From NCBI GenBank assembly GCA_021604805.1, contig BQJR01000003.1, positions 868,001 through 932,000 on the forward strand: a stretch of 64,000 nt of DNA, written 5' to 3'. The translations under genes were made by a program, and so were the position numbers. Positions within the stretch are counted from its first letter, which is position 1. Every line of letters starts with the position of its first letter. This stretch comes from Planctomycetota bacterium. Its GTDB lineage: Bacteria; Planctomycetota; B15-G4. Shown here one piece after another: positions 9,687-19,279 of the stretch. A model generated the notes under the pieces. The model was not told where the DNA came from, searched no databases, and saw only the letters and a program-made list of their open reading frames with translations.

Positions 9687-10657
9687 GCGCTCAGCTCCAG
9701 CAGCGGACCACGCGCCAGCAACAACTCGAGCGCGAGCAGCGCCAGTGCGGGGATCAACAACCACTGATAGAGGTCGATGAACTCGGTGTATCGGATGTCT
9801 TCGCGTTCGCTGGTCTCGAGTTCGTCGATGACCTCGTAGACCTGCTCGAGCACGTTGCGATCGCGCGCGCGGAAGTAGCGGCCGCCGGTCACCGAGGCGA
9901 TGGTCTGGAGCAGGCTCGTGTCGAGCTCGACCTCGTCGATCCCACCGGACCTGTTGCGACGCATCACGCGGCCGGCGGCGATGGTGTACACGCGGATGTC
10001 TTCGTCGGCGCAGAGCGCGGCGGCGTCTTCGGGGAGCACGTCCCAGCGATTCTCTTGGCCGTCGGTGAGCAGCACGACCACGCGCGACTTGGCTTCGCTG
10101 GTCATGAGCTTGCGCGCGGCGTAACCCAAGGCGCTCCCGATGGCGGTGCCGTCTTCGGCGCTGTTCTTGCGCACGCTGCGCAGGCCCACGAGCGTGTCGA
10201 GGATGGCGCCCTGGTCGAGCGTGAGCGGGCACTCAGTGCGCGGGAAGCCCGCGAAACTCACGAGGCCGAGACGGTCGTTCTCGCGCGAGGCGGCGAAGTC
10301 GGCCACGACCTCACGCACGATGTCGAGGTTGGTGCGCTGACCCGAGTCGTCCATCCCGGTGTCGAGCATCGACGAAGAGATGTCGATCACCAACTGGATG
10401 TCCACGCCCTCGGTGAGCAGGATCACCTCTTGCCGCCCCTGTTGGGGACGCGCCGCCGCGAGCACCAACAACACTCCCGTGAGCAGCGCCAAGCCGCCCG
10501 GCAACCACGCGAAGCGCGTGCGCCAACTGCGCGGCAAGTCGGCGAGCAACCACGCGCTGCCGCCGCCCACACTGGCGCGCCTGCGTCGCGCGCGCCAGAA
10601 CGCCAGCGCGAAGAGCGGCAGCAACAACCAGAGCAGTTCGGGCTGCGCGAAGATCAC
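9683..10657 (-). CDS. batA: BatA-like von Willebrand factor A domain membrane protein
   Basis: 324 residues. N-terminal helices (FAQPELLWLLLPLFALAF, then LPGGLALLTGVLLVLAAARP) precede a VWA domain with intact MIDAS residues (DISSS in LVIDISSSML and LLTDGQEN), and one more helix sits at the C-terminus. First of two tandem VWA genes, as in known Bat operons. The ATG overlaps the stop of the upstream DUF4381-like gene, and its own stop overlaps batB, so the whole run is translationally coupled. Confidence 0.9.
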   Translation of the reverse strand: MIFAQPELLWLLLPLFALAFWRARRRRASVGGGSAWLLADLPRSWRTRFAWLPGGLALLTGVLLVLAAARPQQGRQEVILLTEGVDIQLVIDISSSMLDTGMDDSGQRTNLDIVREVVADFAASRENDRLGLVSFAGFPRTECPLTLDQGAILDTLVGLRSVRKNSAEDGTAIGSALGYAARKLMTSEAKSRVVVLLTDGQENRWDVLPEDAAALCADEDIRVYTIAAGRVMRRNRSGGIDEVELDTSLLQTIASVTGGRYFRARDRNVLEQVYEVIDELETSEREDIRYTEFIDLYQWLLIPALALLALELLLARGPLLELSA

Positions 10658-11532
10658 GAGGCCTGCTCCGTGTGCCGCGTGGTCTCGACGAAGCCCTCGG
10701 CCGCGTCGAGCAGCTCGATCAGACCTTGACGGCCGGGATGCACGCCGGCGTAGGTGGCGAGGTCGCAGCTCGTGAGGAACTCGGCCAGCGGTTCACGGTG
10801 CGCGCCGAGCGCGCCCTCACGACCGGCGGCTTCGGCCAGGAACTCTTCGGTCGTGCGTGCCGACGCGTGCAAGCTGAAGCGCGCCTCGATGTAGCGACGC
10901 AGCACGCCGGACACGTCGGCCACCATGGCGCGCACGGCTTCGGGGTCTTCGGGCACGCGCGCACGCAAGCCCGCCAGCGCTGCCGACGCGATCAAGTGTG
11001 CGGGCTGCACCACGCGCTTCACCACGACCACGCGCCCCGCCTTCCACACGAAGGCGCCCAGCAACACGAGCGCAGTCACGATGGCCGCGAGAAAGGGCCA
11101 AGTGAGCGCCTTGGGCATCGGGATGGCGAGCGACGCGTCACGTTCGGCCACGACGGGCACGAACCCCGCCGGGCGCTCGAACTGCACCTCGACACTCACA
11201 GGCGGGAGCGCTTCCGTCACGTCGTCGCCGCTCAAGCGCAGGCCGCTCACTTTGGTTTCGCCGGCGCGCACCACGCTCACGGGCACGCTCAACACGCGGT
11301 GCGCACCGAGGCGTTCGGAGCGCGGACGCCCGAAGATCACGTCGGGGGACGACTCGGCGTCGGCAGCGGGCAGGAGCAAGTCGACGTCGTCGGGCAACGC
11401 GCCTTCCACCACGATCTCGAACCACTCGCCGAGCAACACCGGCGCCGTGGGCGCGCGCAGCTCGTAGTTCAAATCCGGAGCGCGCGCCGCCAGACACAAC
11501 AGCGCGAGGAACGCGAAGGTGAACGTTCTCAT
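10654..11532 (-). CDS. DUF4381-like single-pass membrane protein of the Bat operon
   Basis: 292 residues. A signal peptide (1-17) leads to a beta-rich exported domain (20-130). One membrane helix follows at about 143-163 (LTWPFLAAIVTALVLLGAFV), and then a cytosolic helical domain with VSGVLRRYIEARFSL and TTEEFL. This last pattern is typical of DUF4381 and BatD-like tails in MoxR-DUF58-VWA operons. It overlaps the DUF58 gene upstream and batA downstream. The function is unknown beyond operon membership. Confidence 0.7.
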   Translation of the reverse strand: MRTFTFAFLALLCLAARAPDLNYELRAPTAPVLLGEWFEIVVEGALPDDVDLLLPAADAESSPDVIFGRPRSERLGAHRVLSVPVSVVRAGETKVSGLRLSGDDVTEALPPVSVEVQFERPAGFVPVVAERDASLAIPMPKALTWPFLAAIVTALVLLGAFVWKAGRVVVVKRVVQPAHLIASAALAGLRARVPEDPEAVRAMVADVSGVLRRYIEARFSLHASARTTEEFLAEAAGREGALGAHREPLAEFLTSCDLATYAGVHPGRQGLIELLDAAEGFVETTRHTEQAS

Positions 11533-12422
11533 CGGCGCCGATCCCGCAGGTGCAGGTAGGCCACGAGCGGATCCACGACTGAAGTGCCCACCGGCACGTC
11601 GACCAGATCGATGCCGCGACCGCGCATGAGCTGCAGCGTGTTCTGACTGCGCTCCGCGGCTTGCGCGGCGAAACGTTCGCGCACGCGTTTCGAACTCGTG
11701 TCGACCAGGAACTCTTCGCCGGTCTCGGGATCGTTCCAGCGCAGCAACCCCACGTTCGGCAGCTCTTGATGCAAGTTGTCGACGAGCCGCAGCGCGACCA
11801 CGTCGTGGCGTCGCGAGAGCATGGCGAGCTTGCGCGCGAAACCCTCGGCCAGGAAGTCGGAGAGCACGAACACGTAGGCGCGACGCTTGAGCACGCGCAG
11901 CAAGTGGTCGGCCGCGAGCGCGAGGTCGGTGCCGGTTCCCGCCGTGTCGGCGTAGAGCGCCTCGCGCACGATGCGGAAGGCCTGACGCGTGCCGCTGCGT
12001 GGCGGCAACTCGAGCTCCACGCGATCGGTGATGCCGAGGTAGCCGACGCGATCCCCCGAGCCCACCGCGGAGAACGCGAGGATCGCGGCGAGCTCGGCGG
12101 CCGCGCTGCGCACCGCGCGCGAACCCGAACCCAGCCGCGTGGACGCCGACAAGTCCTGCACGAGGTAAACGGTTTGCTCGCGCTCCTCGACGAACTTCTT
12201 CACGTACGGGCGGCCGGTGCGCGCGGTCACGTTCCAGTCGATGGAGCGCACTTCGTCGCCGGGCACGTACTCGCGCACCTCTTCGAACTCCATGCCGCTG
12301 CCGCGGAAGCTGCTGCGGAAGCCGCCCGCCACCATGTCGGTGACGGCCTTGCGCGTGCGCAACTGCACACGCTTCACGGCGCGCAGGATCTCAGCGGTGG
12401 AGACTTCGTGCTCGGCGTTCAC
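11529..12422 (-). CDS. DUF58 domain protein
   Basis: 297 residues. Soluble DUF58 protein with the family core YVPGDEVRSIDWNVTARTGR at about 49-68, followed by KKFVEEREQTVYLVQDLSAS. It has a VWA-like fold in its second half (YVFVLSDFLA). DUF58 proteins sit between MoxR and VWA genes and probably act as adaptors in chaperone-type complexes. The GTG start at 12422 is 13 bp after the moxR stop. Its stop overlaps the next gene as ATGA. Confidence 0.9.
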   Translation of the reverse strand: MNAEHEVSTAEILRAVKRVQLRTRKAVTDMVAGGFRSSFRGSGMEFEEVREYVPGDEVRSIDWNVTARTGRPYVKKFVEEREQTVYLVQDLSASTRLGSGSRAVRSAAAELAAILAFSAVGSGDRVGYLGITDRVELELPPRSGTRQAFRIVREALYADTAGTGTDLALAADHLLRVLKRRAYVFVLSDFLAEGFARKLAMLSRRHDVVALRLVDNLHQELPNVGLLRWNDPETGEEFLVDTSSKRVRERFAAQAAERSQNTLQLMRGRGIDLVDVPVGTSVVDPLVAYLHLRDRRR

Positions 12423-12435
12423 GAGTGGTTCGCGA

Positions 12436-13425
<990 letters not shown>

Positions 13426-13745
13426 GTGCTGCTCCGGTTTCGGGGGATCTGCTGACGACGGCCCGCCGCGAGGGCGTGCTGCCGCGAACGGAAGACGCGC
13501 TGCGCCTCCTCGCGACGACGGGGCATTCTACCGACCCGCCCCCCTTCATTGTTTGGGGCTTGAGTGACGCGCTCCAACGCCCGGCCGGCCCACCCGCCAC
13601 CGCAGCGAAGCCCGCGCCATGCACCCCCACCCTCGTCAGCCACGACGCGACTGCAACGAACTCAGCTCCCTGTGACATGGAGCGGCGCTTGCGCATCAAC
13701 GCAGGCCCCGCCCATGGCCACGCCCCCATCACAAGGAGCCCGAGC
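13426..13745. other. Intergenic region between divergent moxR and DoxX-like genes
   Basis: 320 bp, GC-rich, without a convincing coding frame or strong hairpin. It must hold divergent promoters for the Bat operon (minus) and the DoxX-like gene (plus), but no clear -35/-10 pair is visible. An AAGGAG ribosome-binding site for the plus gene lies at 13733-13738. Confidence 0.5.
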
Positions 13746-14192
13746 ATGAACGCCACCGCCCACACCGTCCCCGTGACCGACACCGCGCCGAGCCCCGCGC
13801 TGAGCGCTGGCGCCCGTCGCCTGAGCCTGATCGCCCGCTTGGTGATCCTCGCGATCGTCGGCCAGACGCTGTTCTTCAAGTTCAGCGGCGCACCCGAGTC
13901 GGTCGCGATCTTCGAGAAACTGGGCGCCGAACCCGTGGGCCGGATCGGGACCGGCGCGCTCGAGGCGCTGGCCCTGCTGCTGCTGTTCCCGGCCGCCACG
14001 CGAGCCGTGGGCGCGGCCCTCGCGCTGGGCCTGATGGGCGGCGCGATCATGAGCCACCTCACGATTCTCGGCATCGAGGTCGAGGGCGACGGCGGCACAC
14101 TCTTCGCGCTGGCGCTCGTGACTGCCACTGCGGCCGCAGTGGTTACCTGGATTCACCGGCGGGAGCTGCCGGTGGTTGGGTCGCGGTTCTGA
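13746..14192 (+). CDS. DoxX-like small integral membrane protein
   Basis: 148 residues with four hydrophobic helices after about 25 polar residues. The segment ARLVILAIVGQTLFFKFSG with following GAPESVAIFEKLG resembles the DoxX/DoxD family pattern, whose members are linked to redox or thiosulfate metabolism, often without a defined reaction. The ATG at 13746 follows an AAGGAG site by 7 bases, so this start is preferred over upstream codons. Single gene. Confidence 0.7.
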   Translation: MNATAHTVPVTDTAPSPALSAGARRLSLIARLVILAIVGQTLFFKFSGAPESVAIFEKLGAEPVGRIGTGALEALALLLLFPAATRAVGAALALGLMGGAIMSHLTILGIEVEGDGGTLFALALVTATAAAVVTWIHRRELPVVGSRF

Positions 14193-14288
14193 GACGGCTC
14201 GTTGCCCGCTTGAGCTCGCAACGCCTGCGGGTAACGCCTCCCTCGCTTGCCCGACAGAAGGGGCACTGCTAGGTTCGCGATTCGAACC

Positions 14289-14347
14289 GACCTCTCTCCC
14301 ACGTCCCTGATCCAAGCTGGGATTCGTCCCGCACGTGGGGAGAGGTC
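14289..14347. repeat. Imperfect inverted repeat in the leader of the NYN-domain gene
   Basis: GACCTCTCTCCCACGT (14289-14304) can pair with ACGTGGGGAGAGGTC (14333-14347) with one bulge, around a 28-base loop. It ends about 29 bases before the NYN gene ATG and just before its ribosome-binding site. It could be a protein-binding operator, an attenuator, or an RNA target of the encoded RNase-like protein; none of this is shown. Confidence 0.45.
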
Positions 14348-14376
14348 ACGTTTCGCCGGGGAAGGGGGAGGCACCG

Positions 14377-15033
14377 ATGCACCACGGCGGACGCGTGGCT
14401 GTGTTGCTCGACGGGGAGTCTCTGCGCAAAGTCCTCAAGCGAGTGCTGCGGCGCGAGCCCGCGCACGCGGACATCCTCGCCGAAGTTGAGCGCATCAAGT
14501 CCTCGCAGCAATGCGAACCCTTCTCCACGTATCGCGTGTACTACTACACGGCTGACCCGATCACCGGTCAGAAGCACCACCCACTCGACGGCAGCGTGCT
14601 CGACTTCTCGAACACCGACGTGTTCCGAGCGAACCAAGCACTCATCAGTGCGCTGGAGCTCAGCCCACAGTTCGCGGTGCGTCGAGGAACGCTGCTCCAT
14701 CACGGATGGCAGATCGGAAGAAAGGCGACCACGGAGTTGCAGCGCGGGCGGAAGTCGACCATCGAGGCTCGCGACATCATTCCGCGCATCGAACAGAAGG
14801 GTGTCGACATGCGCATCGGCCTCGACATCGCCTCACTCGCGCTCACGCGCATCGTGGAGGCCATCGTCGTCGTGACCGGTGACGCGGATCTTGTCCCCGC
14901 AATGAAGCTGGCGCGACGCGAGGGTCTTCAGGTCTTCCTCGACACCGTCGGGCACACGGCCGGAAGGCGCGAGTTGCGCGCTCACGCCGATGGCGTCCTG
15001 AAGCGCGACGCGGAAAACGTCGGCCCAAGCTGA
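14377..15033 (+). CDS. NYN-domain (LabA/DUF88-type) putative endoribonuclease
   Basis: 218 residues. The NYN fold is a PIN-like nuclease fold. Its acidic residues are visible in VAVLLDGESL near the N-terminus, KGVDMRIGLDIASLA at about 143-157 and VVTGDADLVPAMK at about 164-176. Known LabA-type members act on RNA or are of unknown role. The start at 14377 follows an AAGGGGGAG site by about 6 bases. It lies next to the HEPN/DUF262 module, but its composition is like the chromosome, so a link is uncertain. Confidence 0.85.
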   Translation: MHHGGRVAVLLDGESLRKVLKRVLRREPAHADILAEVERIKSSQQCEPFSTYRVYYYTADPITGQKHHPLDGSVLDFSNTDVFRANQALISALELSPQFAVRRGTLLHHGWQIGRKATTELQRGRKSTIEARDIIPRIEQKGVDMRIGLDIASLALTRIVEAIVVVTGDADLVPAMKLARREGLQVFLDTVGHTAGRRELRAHADGVLKRDAENVGPS

Positions 15034-15039
15034 CGCGGC

Positions 15040-15282
15040 CTAGGCTGCCGCGACTTTCGCGTAGAGAAACTCCGGCGCGAGGTCCGCGCCGTTCGGCCAG
15101 ACGAGCGTGCCGAGCTCTTCGCTGAGCTCGAAGGTCGGGAAGACCGCGAGATCCTTGAGCGGCTCGAACACCTCGCCCCAGAGTTCGCTCTCGAGGTCGA
15201 TCACGCCACGCGCGCCGTCGTCGTAGGTGAGCTCGATTCGGTATTCGCCAACGTGACGGGCGGAGATCAGGCGCGGGGTCAT
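15040..15282 (-). CDS. DUF2442 family small protein
   Basis: 80 residues, full length for the family. The typical pattern is ELTYDDGARGVIDLES in the first half and GTLVWPNGADLAPEFLY at the end. DUF2442 proteins often sit beside DUF4160 genes in toxin-antitoxin-like or nitrogen-related contexts; no DUF4160 gene is present here. Convergent with the NYN gene, only 6 bp apart. The start was chosen at the ATG at 15282, where the family homology begins. Confidence 0.85.
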   Translation of the reverse strand: MTPRLISARHVGEYRIELTYDDGARGVIDLESELWGEVFEPLKDLAVFPTFELSEELGTLVWPNGADLAPEFLYAKVAAA

Positions 15283-15352
15283 GGCGTCACAACTCGAAAC
15301 ACGGGAAGGAGGCTCGGACGGCGGCAAACGGCACCGTACGAATCGAAAGAGA

Positions 15353-15982
15353 TCACACGACCTCCCCTGCGACACTATCAATCACGTCGATGTAGTAGCT
15401 CAAATAGTAAGTAGACGAATCATGAGGAGGGGAGAGCAACAAGAAGCTTCCCGGGGGCGGAACCCGCAAGGGAATTGAACCAAAGTGTGCCCTGAGTTGC
15501 TTCCGAAACTGTTGCAGTGACTCGCCCGACAAGTGAGCAATATGATTCCGTATCACTTTCATCGCCCTCAGCGCATCAAGATTACCCTGCAGCACACCTC
15601 GAATCGGATACCCATCCTTCAAGCACGACTCAGATCGCCGAATCAACTCATCTGGGCTGGCCCAATCGAGGAACGGTCTAGAAGCCTTCAATAGGCTCTC
15701 CGCATGCTCAATTGATCGCGGGACAAGAAAGGATTTCACCTTTCGGCGTCCACTCGCCTGGGACCCGCAGCAGTACAACAAGAAAACATTCCGGACGAAT
15801 TGCTCGTAAGCACGAAACGCAGCGAAAAACACTCCCTCCGTCAAGAAGCTAACCTGCGCAGCTGAGAGACGGGGCCCAGCAAGGTCCCCTGAGATCTGAG
15901 CTTGAGTTCGAGCATCTAGAGCCCGAAGTGACTTAAGCTCCGCCCTAAGCGCCGAGAGGCACGATGATGGGCTCTTCCGCAT
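15353..15982 (-). CDS. HEPN-like putative RNase partnered with DUF262 protein
   Basis: 209 residues, mostly helical. It carries the HEPN signature R-x4-H as RNHIAH at about residues 157-162, preceded by NLDALRAMKVI. The overall layout resembles the MAE_28990/MAE_18760 family of HEPN nucleases, which are known to sit beside DUF262 genes. HEPN RNases typically cut cellular or phage RNA as defence effectors. It starts 8 bp after the DUF262 stop, so the two form one transcript. Base composition is clearly poorer in G and C than the neighbours, suggesting transfer. A GTG at 15988 is an alternative start. Confidence 0.75.
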   Translation of the reverse strand: MRKSPSSCLSALRAELKSLRALDARTQAQISGDLAGPRLSAAQVSFLTEGVFFAAFRAYEQFVRNVFLLYCCGSQASGRRKVKSFLVPRSIEHAESLLKASRPFLDWASPDELIRRSESCLKDGYPIRGVLQGNLDALRAMKVIRNHIAHLSGESLQQFRKQLRAHFGSIPLRVPPPGSFLLLSPPHDSSTYYLSYYIDVIDSVAGEVV

Positions 15983-15990
15983 CTTCACTG

Positions 15991-17055
15991 CTACTGCGCC
16001 GCGCCAGCCAACTTGGCACATACGAACGCTGCACGACTGACTCGAGCACCCGTGTCCGTGGTCCCCCTCCTCGAGTACTGAATGAATTCCTTGTAGTCGG
16101 CTGGAGCATCTTTGTCATTTAGGTGGGTAGACACTTCATCATAGGTGTCGCTTACTTCATCCAACCGCACACGCAACCGCCCCACCAGCGAAGGCCTGAG
16201 GCGCACTCGCGGCACCTTTTCCAGACCTCCCAACCCGTACAAGCAATGCGCAATTGCAGTAAACAAGCTATAGAACAGGTGAATGCGCGACCAGTTGGTT
16301 CCGGCAAGGTCCTCTGGGGAATACACCTCACCGAGGTAACTCATCACTCGCTCAAACTTTTCACAGCACTTATCCAACGGGCCAGGTTCGTCGTCATACT
16401 TCTTGTAGAATTTTTCGACAGCCTTATTGGTTTGCACCCCATCAACAAGCGCGACCAGCAGGTCGCTTGCCAACTCAGCTTCCCCCATCCGCGTCACCTT
16501 TGGCTTAGTGAGCACAGTGCTTCGCAGAAAGTACGCCACATACTGGTATCCGAGCGAGAACGCCCGCTGCTTGAAGTAGCCAAGATACTTCGCGTTTAGC
16601 TTCTCCTGCTTATTCAACGAAACCGTATACGAATTAATGCGGGCGAAAACATCAAGCAGGTCGCTGTACTGCATATTGAAAAGCACATCGACGCCAAGTT
16701 CATACTGCAGGAACGATGACCTATCTTCATTGCTCAGCGAACTGAAACGCGCCCGGGCGTACTCAGTATTGTGAGCGCGGGAGATCGCAAAGTCTCCGTT
16801 GATGAATTCTAGAATCGCGCGGAGGCGTTGCTGGCCATCAACAACGATTCGCATGTTCCTGGACCCGCGCAGCTCTTGGCTGATAAGGATCTTGGGAATC
16901 GGCCTCCCACGAATGATCGTATCGATCAGGTATGACTTCGCCTTTGGTGACCAGACAGCTCGCCGCTGAAAGTCGGAACTCAGCGTTAGCAGCTCACTAC
17001 TATGCCACTCCAAAAAATCAGCGATGCTGTATGCACGAGTATCAAAGTCCTTCAC
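15991..17055 (-). CDS. DUF262 (ParB-like nuclease fold) protein, GmrSD-type
   Basis: 354 residues from the GTG at 17055, which has GGGGA about 6 bases upstream; an ATG at 17103 in the same frame is possible. DUF262 landmarks are LSSDFQRRAVWSPKAKSYLI at about 28-47 and the catalytic-type DGQQRLRAILEF at about 73-84. The C-terminal two thirds are helical and lack the HNH (DUF1524) domain of GmrSD enzymes. DUF262 domains bind or hydrolyse NTPs to control nucleases in phage defence. It is upstream of, and coupled with, the HEPN gene. AT-richer than the flanks. Confidence 0.85.
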   Translation of the reverse strand: MKDFDTRAYSIADFLEWHSSELLTLSSDFQRRAVWSPKAKSYLIDTIIRGRPIPKILISQELRGSRNMRIVVDGQQRLRAILEFINGDFAISRAHNTEYARARFSSLSNEDRSSFLQYELGVDVLFNMQYSDLLDVFARINSYTVSLNKQEKLNAKYLGYFKQRAFSLGYQYVAYFLRSTVLTKPKVTRMGEAELASDLLVALVDGVQTNKAVEKFYKKYDDEPGPLDKCCEKFERVMSYLGEVYSPEDLAGTNWSRIHLFYSLFTAIAHCLYGLGGLEKVPRVRLRPSLVGRLRVRLDEVSDTYDEVSTHLNDKDAPADYKEFIQYSRRGTTDTGARVSRAAFVCAKLAGAAQ

Positions 17056-17178
17056 TTGCGATCCCCAGCAGTGAGTTGGTCTCAAAGGGACAGCGAGTCC
17101 CATGCATGGCCAGCTCTGCCGAGCGACGCTCGAAGCTCGGCCACTGCACCCTGGAGCCCGCGTTCAACACTTCACAGC

Positions 17179-19224
17179 TTACCCCCCCGCCAACAAGTTC
17201 TCGCGCGCCAGTTCCACGCGCGGGAACGCACGCTCGCCAAGCTTGCGCAACGCGGCGCCGGTCATGCCTTCGGCTTGGGACAGCGCTTCGCCGCGGGTGA
17301 TCGCGAGCAGGTCCACATCGCTGACGGGATCGAGCACGAGGAAACCGGGCATGCCGCTTTGTCGGGTGCCGAGCACTTCGCCGGGGCCGCGTAGGCGCAG
17401 GTCGTCTTCGGCGAGACGGAAACCGTCTTCGCTGTTCACGAGGGCTTCGACGCGTTCGCGGGCCTTGCCGGACTTGGCCAGCGGGCCGAGCAGGTAGCAG
17501 CTTCCGGGGGCGGAACCGCGGCCGACGCGTCCGCGGATCTGGTGCAGCGTGGCGAGGCCGAAGCGCGACGGATCCGGCAGCACGACGAAGCTCGCTTCGG
17601 GCACGTCGAGACCGACCTCGATGATCACGGTGGCGACCAACACGTCGAGGTCGCCGGCGCGGAAGGCGTCGAGCAGGGTGTCGCGCTGGTCGGCGGGGAG
17701 TTTGCCGTGCACGCCGGCCACGCGCACCTTCGGGCCGAGCACGTCGCGCACGCGGGTGAGCGTCGACTCGACACTGTGACTCTCCTCTTCTTGGCTCGCG
17801 ATCGACGGACACACGACGAAGCCGCGCGCATTTTCCTCGCGGATCTGGCGCGCGAGTTCGCCCCACAGCGCGGGCTGTTTGCCCGGCGGCACGTAGAGCG
17901 TGCGACGCGGGCTGCGGCCGGGCGGTAACTCGTCGATGATGCTCACGTCGAGTTCACCGTAGGCGGTGAGCGCGAGCGTGCGCGGGATCGGCGTGGCCGT
18001 CATCACGAGCAGGTGCGAGAGTTCGTCTTGGCCGCGGAAGCGCATGCGTTGGCGCACGCCGAACTTGTGTTGTTCGTCGACGACGGCCGCGGCCAGGTTC
18101 GGGATCTCGAGCTTCTCGTTGGCCAGCGCGTGCGTGCCGACGACCACGCACGGTTCGCCGGTCGCGAGTTGTGCCTTCGCTGCGCGACGCTCCGCCGGTT
18201 TCTGTCCGCCGACCAACAACACAGGCGGCACACCGAGCAAGTGCTCCAACTCGGCAGCGTGTTGCCGCGCGAGCACTTCCGTCGGCGCCATGAGCGCGGC
18301 CTGCTTCTTCGCGCGCAAACACGCGAGCAACAACCACACGGCGATGAGCGTCTTGCCGGAACCGACATCGCCTTGCAGCAGGCGCGCCATCGGGCGACCG
18401 GCTGCGAGGTCGACGCGCAACTCATCGAGCACACGCGACTGCGCCGCCGTGGGCGTGTGCGGCAGGCGCTTCAGGATCGCGCGGTGCGCGGCGTCGCTGA
18501 CCTTGAGCGGCGTGCACGTGGGCGCGCGCGCACCACGCCGACGCGCGGCGACTTGCAGCGAGAGCGCGAAGGCTTCGTCGCGCGCGAGACGGCGCCGCGC
18601 CTCGCGGGCCTGCTCCACGGTTTCGGGGCCGTGCAGCGCGCGCAGGGCGGCGTCGAGCGAGAGCTCACCGGGCTCGGGATCGCGCCAGTCGTCGAACTCT
18701 TGCTCGGCGAGCAGCGCGGCCAGCGCCTTGCGATGCGTGGCCGGCGGCACGCCCGCGGGCAGGCGGTAGAGCGGCAGCAGACGTTCGCCCACCGGGGTCT
18801 CGTCGGGCACCACGCCGTAGTCGGCGGCGAGCAGGCGCGGCGGCCCGTTCTCGGAGCCCTCGCAGCGCCCGGCGACCCACAGCCATTTGCCGCGCAAGCC
18901 CTTCGCCAGGTAGGCGCGGTTGAAGACGAGCACGAGCAGCGCGTCGCCCGCGGCATCCTCCATCCGCAGGCTCACGGTGCTGTTGCGCCCCCGCCGACGC
19001 AGGCTCGAGCTGACGACTTTGCCCTGCACGGCGCCGCGTTCGCCGGGCACCAACTCGGCCACGGGCAGCGGCTCGGGGCGCACGCGGAAGCGATTCGGCA
19101 GGTGGTAGAGCAGCGCGCGGCGGGTCGTCAGACCGGCCGAGGCATAGGCGTCCGCGCGGGCCGGACCGATGCCAGGCAGGCCCAGAGGCGGGTCGTCGAG
19201 AGAGGGAGGTGGCCCGGAGGTCAT
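17179..19224 (-). CDS. recG: ATP-dependent DNA helicase RecG
   Basis: 681 residues, typical. RecG reverses stalled forks and processes Holliday junctions. The N-terminal HhH-like segment LPGIGPARADAYASAGL leads into the wedge/OB domain (about 50-150). Helicase motifs follow: Walker A GDVGSGKT at about 287, DEQHKFG at about 380, TATPIPRTLALTAYGE soon after, and QIRGRVGRG at about 560. The C-terminus carries the RecG lid. The ATG at 19224 begins the family homology; the open frame upstream is not RecG-like. Divergent from the formylglycine-enzyme-fold gene. Confidence 0.96.
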   Translation of the reverse strand: MTSGPPPSLDDPPLGLPGIGPARADAYASAGLTTRRALLYHLPNRFRVRPEPLPVAELVPGERGAVQGKVVSSSLRRRGRNSTVSLRMEDAAGDALLVLVFNRAYLAKGLRGKWLWVAGRCEGSENGPPRLLAADYGVVPDETPVGERLLPLYRLPAGVPPATHRKALAALLAEQEFDDWRDPEPGELSLDAALRALHGPETVEQAREARRRLARDEAFALSLQVAARRRGARAPTCTPLKVSDAAHRAILKRLPHTPTAAQSRVLDELRVDLAAGRPMARLLQGDVGSGKTLIAVWLLLACLRAKKQAALMAPTEVLARQHAAELEHLLGVPPVLLVGGQKPAERRAAKAQLATGEPCVVVGTHALANEKLEIPNLAAAVVDEQHKFGVRQRMRFRGQDELSHLLVMTATPIPRTLALTAYGELDVSIIDELPPGRSPRRTLYVPPGKQPALWGELARQIREENARGFVVCPSIASQEEESHSVESTLTRVRDVLGPKVRVAGVHGKLPADQRDTLLDAFRAGDLDVLVATVIIEVGLDVPEASFVVLPDPSRFGLATLHQIRGRVGRGSAPGSCYLLGPLAKSGKARERVEALVNSEDGFRLAEDDLRLRGPGEVLGTRQSGMPGFLVLDPVSDVDLLAITRGEALSQAEGMTGAALRKLGERAFPRVELARENLLAGG

Positions 19225-19279
19225 GCGGAGCGTCACAATGGCTGCGTCGATCAGGCTCAACGAGTTCCCCCAGCTTCCC

